This document shows positions 44,103-48,662 of a stretch of 48,662 bases of DNA, piece after piece. Origin of the DNA: Dyella amyloliquefaciens (GTDB lineage: Bacteria > Pseudomonadota > Gammaproteobacteria > Xanthomonadales > Rhodanobacteraceae); assembly GCF_004296575.1 (NCBI RefSeq), contig NZ_SAYT01000011.1, positions 1 through 48,662 on the forward strand, read 5' to 3'. A program made the translations under genes and the position numbers. The notes under the pieces were generated by a model. That model worked only from the letters and a program-made list of their open reading frames with translations. It was not told the origin of the DNA and did not search any database. Position 1 is the first letter of the stretch, and every line of letters starts with the position of its first letter.

Positions 44103-44402
44103 GTGCCGGACCTCGTCATACGCCATATCGACAGTCTCATGGCCGAGCGCATCAAGGCGCTGGCCAAGGAGCGGCAGTGGTCGATCAATGATGTGGTGCT
44201 GCATGCACTGCGTCACGGCCTCGGCATGGCCGCGACCAACTTGTTCGCGGAAACCATGCTCGACCCGGGTGAACTCACCATGCTGGCAGGCCAGTGGGAT
44301 GCCGGCGAAAAGGCGGCGTTCCAGGAGGCCGTGCAGGCGCTCTCGCGCACGAAGCCGACGCAGCTTGCGCCGTCCAATCGCCTGCTCGACGACGAGAGTT
44401 AA
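44103..44402 (+). CDS. ribbon-helix-helix (FitA/Arc-like) protein
   Basis: 99 aa from GTG 44103, with a strong GGAAGGGGGAG site upstream. The N-terminal strand DLVIRHIDS followed by LMAERIKALAKERQWSINDVVLHALRHGLG is the FitA-type RHH pattern, a DNA-binding dimer used by many antitoxins. The rest (MLAGQWDAGEKAAFQEAVQALSR) is helical. No toxin gene is adjacent. Its stop overlaps the end of anmK on the opposite strand by four bases (44399-44402), so the two genes end tail to tail. Confidence 0.8.
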   Translation: MPDLVIRHIDSLMAERIKALAKERQWSINDVVLHALRHGLGMAATNLFAETMLDPGELTMLAGQWDAGEKAAFQEAVQALSRTKPTQLAPSNRLLDDES

Positions 44403-45517
44403 CGCGGCGCCGGATATACCGCGCCAAGCACGCGCGGACCGCGCGCACCGGTGACTGCGGGCAAGTTGCCGGGCAATCCGAGCAGTCGCTGGCGTGCCAG
44501 CCACGCGAAGGCGGTCGCTTCCAGGTAATCGGGATCGATGCCGTATTCGGCCGTGGTCGTCACCTTGCAAAGCGCGAGCAGTTCGCCGAGGCGACGCATC
44601 AGCAGGCCGTTATGGACACCGCCGCCGCAGGCCAGCACATCGATGGCATCCGGTGCATGGCGATTGATGGCGTCGGTCACGCTGCGGGCGGAAAGCTCCA
44701 ATAGCGTCGCCTGCACGTCGGCCGCGGCCAGCGAAGCCACGCATTCATGGGATTCCAGCCAGGCCAAGTGGAAATGTTCGCGCCCGGTGCTCTTGGGCGC
44801 GGGCAGGGCGAAGTACGGATCGGCAAGCAGGGCGGCCAGCAGTGTTTCGTCGACCCGGCCCGATGCCGCGAACGCGCCGCCGGCATCGTAAGCCGTGCCG
44901 CGATGGCGCAGGCACCACGCATCCATCAGGCCATTGGCTGGGCCGGTATCGAAGCCGAGCACACGACCCTTCGCCTCCAGCACCGTGATATTGGCGATGC
45001 CTCCGAGATTGAGCACGACGCGCGTTTGCCCGGGATGAGCCAGCAGCATGGCGTGCACCGCCGGCAGCAGTGGCGCACCCTGGCCACCCGCCGCGACATC
45101 GGCGCGACGGAAGTCGGCGACCACATCCACGCCGCAGCGCTCCGCGATCACCGAGGGATCGCCGACCTGCAGGGTGAACGGATGGTCGCCGGCAGGGCGA
45201 TGGCGCAGCGTCTGCCCATGCGAGCCAAGCGCGCGCACCGCAGTCGCGTGTTGCGTGTTGCGTGCAAGCAAGCTTTGCGCGGCATCGGCGAAGCATTGGC
45301 CGATGGCCACGTCGAGGCGGCCGTAGGCATCAAGATCGAGTCGGGTTTCATCCTGCGCCACAGCGAGGATGCGCGCACGCAACTCCTCCGGCCACGGATG
45401 CGTCAACGCATCGATCAGCTGGGGTTTGTCGTTCTCGAAACGCACCAGCGCGGCATCGATGCCGTCGGCGCTGGTGCCCGAGATCAGGCCGAGATAAAGC
45501 GCCGAGGCGTCGTCCAC
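44399..45517 (-). CDS. anmK: anhydro-N-acetylmuramic acid kinase
   Basis: 372 aa. It phosphorylates 1,6-anhydro-MurNAc to MurNAc-6-P in peptidoglycan recycling. Motifs of this sugar-kinase family: LGLISGTSADGIDAALVRF, ALGSHGQTLRHRP, LQVGDPSVIAERCGVDVVADFRRADVAAGGQGAPL, VVLNLGGIANITVL, GFDTGPANGLMDAW and VLACGGGVHNGLLMRRL. It follows the M23 peptidase gene by 6 bp, so the two are one transcript, and converges with the RHH gene. Confidence 0.95.
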   Translation of the reverse strand: MDDASALYLGLISGTSADGIDAALVRFENDKPQLIDALTHPWPEELRARILAVAQDETRLDLDAYGRLDVAIGQCFADAAQSLLARNTQHATAVRALGSHGQTLRHRPAGDHPFTLQVGDPSVIAERCGVDVVADFRRADVAAGGQGAPLLPAVHAMLLAHPGQTRVVLNLGGIANITVLEAKGRVLGFDTGPANGLMDAWCLRHRGTAYDAGGAFAASGRVDETLLAALLADPYFALPAPKSTGREHFHLAWLESHECVASLAAADVQATLLELSARSVTDAINRHAPDAIDVLACGGGVHNGLLMRRLGELLALCKVTTTAEYGIDPDYLEATAFAWLARQRLLGLPGNLPAVTGARGPRVLGAVYPAPR

Positions 45518-45523
45518 GAGTGA

Positions 45524-46963
45524 TCAGTCGTCAGTACGGGTATTGCCGCTGGCGCGTGCCAGCTTGATGTTGGCGTCCAGCGTCTTCAGGCGGGCCAGCT
45601 GCGGCTGCACCACCTGCGACTTGAACCGGGCCAGCTGCACGGCCGGCAGCGGCTCGGGCTTGGGCAGGGTCACCGTCTGCGGATCGCGCTGCACGTCGTT
45701 GACGCGGAATTCGTAATGCAGGTGCGGGCCGGTGGCGAGGCCGGTCATGCCGACGAAACCGATCACCTGGCCCTGGCTCACATGCTGGCCCACCTTTTCA
45801 TTGGCGAACTTCGACATGTGGCCATAGGCAGTGCTGATCGAGCCGTTGTGCTGCACGATCACGAAGTTGCCGTAACCGTTCATCCAGCCCTTGAACTTGA
45901 TCACGCCGTCGCCGGCCGCATGAATCGGCGTGCCAGTCGGTGCGGCGTAATCCACGCCCTTGTGCGCGCGCATCAGGCCCAGCACCGGGTGCATGCGTGC
46001 GGCGCTGAACTGCGAAGAGATGCGCGTGAAGTCCACCGGAATGCGCAGGAACGACTTCTGGATCGGGCGGCCGTCCTCGCTGAACCAGCCGTAGCTGCCG
46101 TCATCCTTCTTGAAGCGGTAGGCGGTGTAGCGCTGGCCCTGGTTGACGAACTCCGCCGCCACGATGTCGCCTTCGCGCAGGTACGAACCATCGCGATAAA
46201 CGTCGTCATAGATGACGGTGAAGCTGTCGCCCTCGCGCAGGTCCTGCACGAAGTCGATGTCGTATTTGAAGAGATCGGCGAGCTTGAGCACCATCTGGTT
46301 GGTCATGCCGGCCTTCGAGGCGGCGGCGAACAACGAGCTGTCGATGGTGCCGTGGGCCACGTGTTCGCGGCGATCCACCTCGCGCGCCTGCGCGGTCACG
46401 GTGGCCTTGTCGCCTTCGAAGCGCATGGTGGTGCGGTTCGCTTCGTCCTTGTCGAAACGGATGCCCTTGAGGCTGCCGTCGCTGTCGAGCAGGAAGTCGA
46501 ACTCCTGGCCCGGGCTGATGTGGTGCAGCGACTTCGCGTCGCCCGACTGATCCACCACGTGCTGCACGTCGCTGAGGCTCAGGCCCTGGCTCTGGAACAG
46601 GTTGGACAGCGTCTGGCCCGGCTGCACCTGCACGATGTGCCAGTCCTCGACGTCGGGTGTGCGTGCGATCTCGGGCGCCGCCTTGGGTAGCGCCAACGGC
46701 AATACGGCATGCGCGGTGGATACACTGTCCGGGCGCATCGCACTGGCCCACGCAGGAATAAGGAAGCCGGAAACCGCCGTGATCAGCAGCGCCGTGCCGG
46801 CGAGCATCCACCGCTCGCGGTGCCAGCGGATCGGTTCCGCCTCACCGTGGGAACCGAAAGACCAATGGGCACAACGCTCATAAAAGTGAGAGTGGCGACG
46901 CTGCGCCTTTCGACGCATGGCCAATTTGCGCGCTGAACGCGCGGTCGTGTTTCTCTCACCCAT
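45524..46963 (-). CDS. M23 metallopeptidase (MepM-like)
   Basis: 479 aa. A cytoplasmic basic N-terminus precedes one membrane span (about residues 53-75, MLAGTALLITAVSGFLIPAW). Then come an OapA/LysM-like segment (VQPGQTLSNLFQSQGLSLSDV), a linking domain (FKYDIDFVQDLREGDSFTVIYDDVY) and a C-terminal LytM peptidase domain with metal ligands in HKGVDYAAPTGTPIHAAGDG and GPHLHYEFRVND, plus YGHMSKFA. It probably cleaves cross-links in peptidoglycan to allow growth. It is co-transcribed with anmK, linking wall cutting and recycling, and is divergent from tyrS. Confidence 0.94.
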   Translation of the reverse strand: MGERNTTARSARKLAMRRKAQRRHSHFYERCAHWSFGSHGEAEPIRWHRERWMLAGTALLITAVSGFLIPAWASAMRPDSVSTAHAVLPLALPKAAPEIARTPDVEDWHIVQVQPGQTLSNLFQSQGLSLSDVQHVVDQSGDAKSLHHISPGQEFDFLLDSDGSLKGIRFDKDEANRTTMRFEGDKATVTAQAREVDRREHVAHGTIDSSLFAAASKAGMTNQMVLKLADLFKYDIDFVQDLREGDSFTVIYDDVYRDGSYLREGDIVAAEFVNQGQRYTAYRFKKDDGSYGWFSEDGRPIQKSFLRIPVDFTRISSQFSAARMHPVLGLMRAHKGVDYAAPTGTPIHAAGDGVIKFKGWMNGYGNFVIVQHNGSISTAYGHMSKFANEKVGQHVSQGQVIGFVGMTGLATGPHLHYEFRVNDVQRDPQTVTLPKPEPLPAVQLARFKSQVVQPQLARLKTLDANIKLARASGNTRTDD

Positions 46964-47003
46964 GCCCGGTGTACCCCAGGTACCAAAATTCTAATTGGCG
47001 CGT

Positions 47004-47033
47004 ACCATAACGGCCTTGTGTAAAGAGCGTCAA
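47004..47033 (-). promoter_or_regulatory. candidate sigma-70 promoter for the M23-anmK operon
   Basis: On the minus strand TTGACG (47033-47028) and TATGGT (47009-47004) are separated by 18 bases. -35 matches 5 of 6 and -10 matches 4 of 6 consensus positions. This would give a leader of about 35 bases before the ATG at 46963. Confidence 0.45.
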
Positions 47034-47053
47034 CGCCTTTTCCATCAATGGGT

Positions 47054-47062
47054 TGCGATAAT
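47054..47062 (+). promoter_or_regulatory. candidate extended -10 promoter for tyrS
   Basis: TGCGATAAT fits TGn plus a 5-of-6 -10 box. No good -35 stands at 17 bases, which an extended -10 may tolerate. The leader would be about 80 bases; I see no T-box or attenuator in it. Confidence 0.35.
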
Positions 47063-47146
47063 TTTTTGGTTAACGCACACTTAACGGAACAGGCCGTGAA
47101 ACCGTGATTTACGCCGCAGTCCAGACAACGAAAATTTGAGGAATAC

Positions 47147-48358
47147 ATGAACGAGCTTGAGCAGGCGCTGACCACCATCGCGCGCGGCGCCGACGAAATC
47201 ATCAAGCAGGAAGAGCTGGCCGCACGCCTGAAACTCGGTCGTCCGCTGCGCATCAAGGCGGGTTTCGACCCGACCGCGCCCGACCTGCATCTGGGCCATA
47301 CGGTGCTGCTCAACAAGATGAGGCAGTTCCAGGACCTGGGGCACCAGGTGATTTTCCTGATCGGTGACTTCACCGGCATGATCGGCGACCCAACCGGCAA
47401 GAACGTCACGCGCAAGCCGCTCAGCCGCGAGGATGTGCTGGCCAACGCCGAGACCTACGCCGAGCAGGTCTATAAGGTGCTGGACAAGGAGCGCACCGAG
47501 CTGCGCTTCAATTCCGAGTGGTTCGGCCAGATGAGCGCCGCCGACATGATCAAGCTCGCCGCCCAGCACACCGTGGCGCGCATGCTCGAGCGCGACGACT
47601 TCTCCAAGCGTTTCGCCGGCCAGCAGCCGATCGCCATCCACGAATTCCTCTATCCGCTGGTGCAGGGCTATGACTCGGTGGCGCTCAAGTGCGACGTCGA
47701 GCTGGGCGGCACCGACCAGAAGTTCAACCTGCTGATGGGCCGCGCCCTGCAGGAACACCACGGTCAGCCGCCGCAGATCGTGCTCACCATGCCGCTGCTC
47801 GAGGGCCTGGATGGCGTCAACAAGATGTCCAAGTCGCTGGGCAACTACATAGGTATCAACGAGCCGGCCATCGACATCGTCACCAAGACGCTGAAGATCG
47901 GCGACGACCTCATGTGGCGCTGGTTCGAGCTGCTCAGCTTCGAAACCTCGCTGGAGGACATCGCCCGCATGAAGCAGGAAGTGGCCAGCGGTGCCCTGAA
48001 TCCCCGCGACGCCAAGCTCAAGCTGGCCCGCGAGCTGGCCACCCGTTTCCATGATGCCGCTGCCGCCGACCAGGCGATCGCCGGCTGGCATGCCGTGGTG
48101 CGTGGCGAAGGCGATACCAGCCTGTTGCCGCTGACTGAAATTGCGGTGCCTGCAGAAGGCCTGCGCTTGCCTGCACTACTTACTGCAGCAGGCCTCACGC
48201 CGAGCAACGCGGAAGCGAATCGCAAGCTCAAGGAACGCGCCGTGCGTATCGATGCAGAAGTCGTCGAAGATGCGCAACGCGTGTTTTCCCCTGGTTTTGA
48301 AGGGGTTTTGCAGATCGGCAAGCGCAACTTCGCTCGCGTGTTGTTGACGCTTGCATGA
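47147..48358 (+). CDS. tyrS: tyrosyl-tRNA synthetase
   Basis: 403 aa class I synthetase. The HIGH motif is HLGH (48-51), the KMSKS motif is exact at 226-230, and other landmarks are [43 protein letters not shown] and a C-terminal S4-like RNA-binding domain (about 335-395: [31 protein letters not shown] ... [14 protein letters not shown]). This is the shorter-lineage TyrS (TyrZ type) usual in Xanthomonadales. It is followed by a double hairpin and then the rRNA operon promoters, the order seen in Xanthomonas. Confidence 0.96.
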   Translation: MNELEQALTTIARGADEIIKQEELAARLKLGRPLRIKAGFDPTAPDLHLGHTVLLNKMRQFQDLGHQVIFLIGDFTGMIGDPTGKNVTRKPLSREDVLANAETYAEQVYKVLDKERTELRFNSEWFGQMSAADMIKLAAQHTVARMLERDDFSKRFAGQQPIAIHEFLYPLVQGYDSVALKCDVELGGTDQKFNLLMGRALQEHHGQPPQIVLTMPLLEGLDGVNKMSKSLGNYIGINEPAIDIVTKTLKIGDDLMWRWFELLSFETSLEDIARMKQEVASGALNPRDAKLKLARELATRFHDAAAADQAIAGWHAVVRGEGDTSLLPLTEIAVPAEGLRLPALLTAAGLTPSNAEANRKLKERAVRIDAEVVEDAQRVFSPGFEGVLQIGKRNFARVLLTLA

Positions 48359-48362
48359 GTTG

Positions 48363-48389
48363 ATCGCGACGACGCAACGTCGTCGCGAT
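48363..48389. terminator. hairpin after tyrS
   Basis: ATCGCGACGACG, loop CAA, CGTCGTCGCGAT: a perfect 12-bp stem 4 bp after the tyrS stop. No T-run follows, so termination may need help, but the position fits the end of the tyrS transcript. Confidence 0.65.
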
Positions 48390-48404
48390 GCTCTGATCAA
48401 CTAA

Positions 48405-48436
48405 GTTTCGCGTGAGAACAACGTCTTACGCGAAAC
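48405..48436. terminator. second hairpin after tyrS
   Basis: GTTTCGCGTGAG, loop AACAACGT, CTTACGCGAAAC (12 pairs with one G-T wobble), just before the A-rich UP region of the rRNA promoter. It may insulate the rrn promoter from tyrS read-through. Confidence 0.5.
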
Positions 48437-48460
48437 ATCAAAAATAATTTCAAAAATTGC

Positions 48461-48489
48461 TTGTCAAAGGTGGGAGGCCTACCTATTAT
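48461..48489 (+). promoter_or_regulatory. rRNA operon promoter P1
   Basis: TTGTCA (48461-48466), 17-base spacer, TATTAT (48484-48489): a strong sigma-70 promoter. An A/T-rich UP-element-like stretch (48438-48458) is immediately upstream and a GC-rich discriminator (CGCCTCCC) follows, as in stringently controlled rrn promoters. Confidence 0.8.
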
Positions 48490-48557
48490 TCGCCTCCCGC
48501 CGCTGGCATCGCCCTCCGGACGGCAACAACGACAGCAAAAATTCTTCGCTGAAGGTG

Positions 48558-48585
48558 TTGACGGACAGGAAAAACGATGTAAGAT
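48558..48585 (+). promoter_or_regulatory. rRNA operon promoter P2
   Basis: TTGACG (48558-48563), 16-base spacer, TAAGAT (48580-48585), followed by GAGCGGC. It lies about 95 bp downstream of P1, the tandem arrangement typical of rRNA operons. Confidence 0.7.
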
Positions 48586-48616
48586 GAGCGGCTCACTCGG
48601 AACGAAATGTTCTGAA

Positions 48617-48658
48617 GCGGAAACGGAAACGGTCCGCAAGTGATTGAGATCTTTGACA
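48617..48658 (+). promoter_or_regulatory. rRNA leader antitermination site (boxB-like hairpin and boxA)
   Basis: A GCGGA/TCCGC hairpin (48617-48621, 48633-48637) precedes AGATCTTTGACA (48647-48658), which resembles the rrn boxA TGCTCTTTAACA. Together with P1 and P2 this identifies the 16S leader. The 16S gene itself lies beyond the right edge of the window. Confidence 0.7.
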
Positions 48659-48662
48659 GTGT

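Overview
The window is a high-GC chromosomal segment (about 65% G+C over most of its length by eye) from a gammaproteobacterium. I infer order Xanthomonadales, most likely family Rhodanobacteraceae (Dyella/Luteibacter/Frateuria/Rhodanobacter type). The grounds are the protein sequences, the coaBC-dut-algC / pyrE / xth neighbourhood with radC nearby, tyrS just upstream of an rRNA operon leader, and dense families of short intergenic palindromes. The genus cannot be fixed from the sequence alone.

Layout. (1) 1-2430: a lower-GC accessory strip of small orphan genes (a DUF6624-like secreted protein, small membrane proteins, a secreted protein). Each is followed by a diverged copy of one palindrome (core CGCTTTCGAYCC...GCGGACAT), so the strip looks like a cassette array. 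(2) 2430-6745: a poorly coding stretch, an orphan HigA-type antitoxin, then an AraC regulator / VOC protein / UvrA-like ABC ATPase module. (3) 6764-10657: a PhnA-type zinc-ribbon protein, a DUF1330 protein, the glnL-glnG (ntrBC) nitrogen two-component pair with NtrC-like half-sites at the glnL start, and a GNAT acetyltransferase. (4) 10803-16460: a three-PAS GGDEF-EAL protein, a conserved hypothetical, a FadI-like thiolase and a TonB-domain protein. (5) 16484-17488: a 1-kb noncoding nested palindrome. (6) 17535-22268: a leftward run of a ParA-like ATPase, sixA, yceI, a PLD lipoprotein and a secreted hypothetical. (7) 22434-28938: a small membrane protein, polyamine genes speE and speA (divergent), and a 3-hydroxybutyrate dehydrogenase / patatin / 3-hydroxyisobutyrate dehydrogenase-like run. 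(8) 29150-32756: a SPOR-domain protein, argS, a candidate C-rich small RNA, and radC. (9) 32854-35584: LysR plus two SDR oxidoreductases, apparently inserted between radC and coaBC. (10) 35822-44402: coaBC-dut-algC, a DUF4124 protein, pyrE, GNAT, xth, an AmpG-like permease and a ribbon-helix-helix protein. (11) 44399-48662: anmK, an M23 peptidase, tyrS, and the tandem promoters and leader of an rRNA operon whose 16S gene lies beyond the window.

How the parts relate. Most genes are housekeeping: pyrimidine, CoA, dUTP and nucleotide-sugar metabolism, polyamines, two tRNA synthetases, nitrogen sensing, and peptidoglycan recycling (AmpG, AnmK, M23). The unusual content is largely noncoding. A REP-type palindrome occurs as four inverted pairs, all four between convergent genes. 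A second REPIN family follows speA. A roughly 17-24 nt module (TAGTCCCTGTGGGA core) sits inside other repeats. A candidate sRNA upstream of radC shows the same C-rich loop, ACCUCCCC, in two hairpins. The cassette-like array at the left edge, the 1-kb palindrome and the sRNA candidate are the observations most worth following up.
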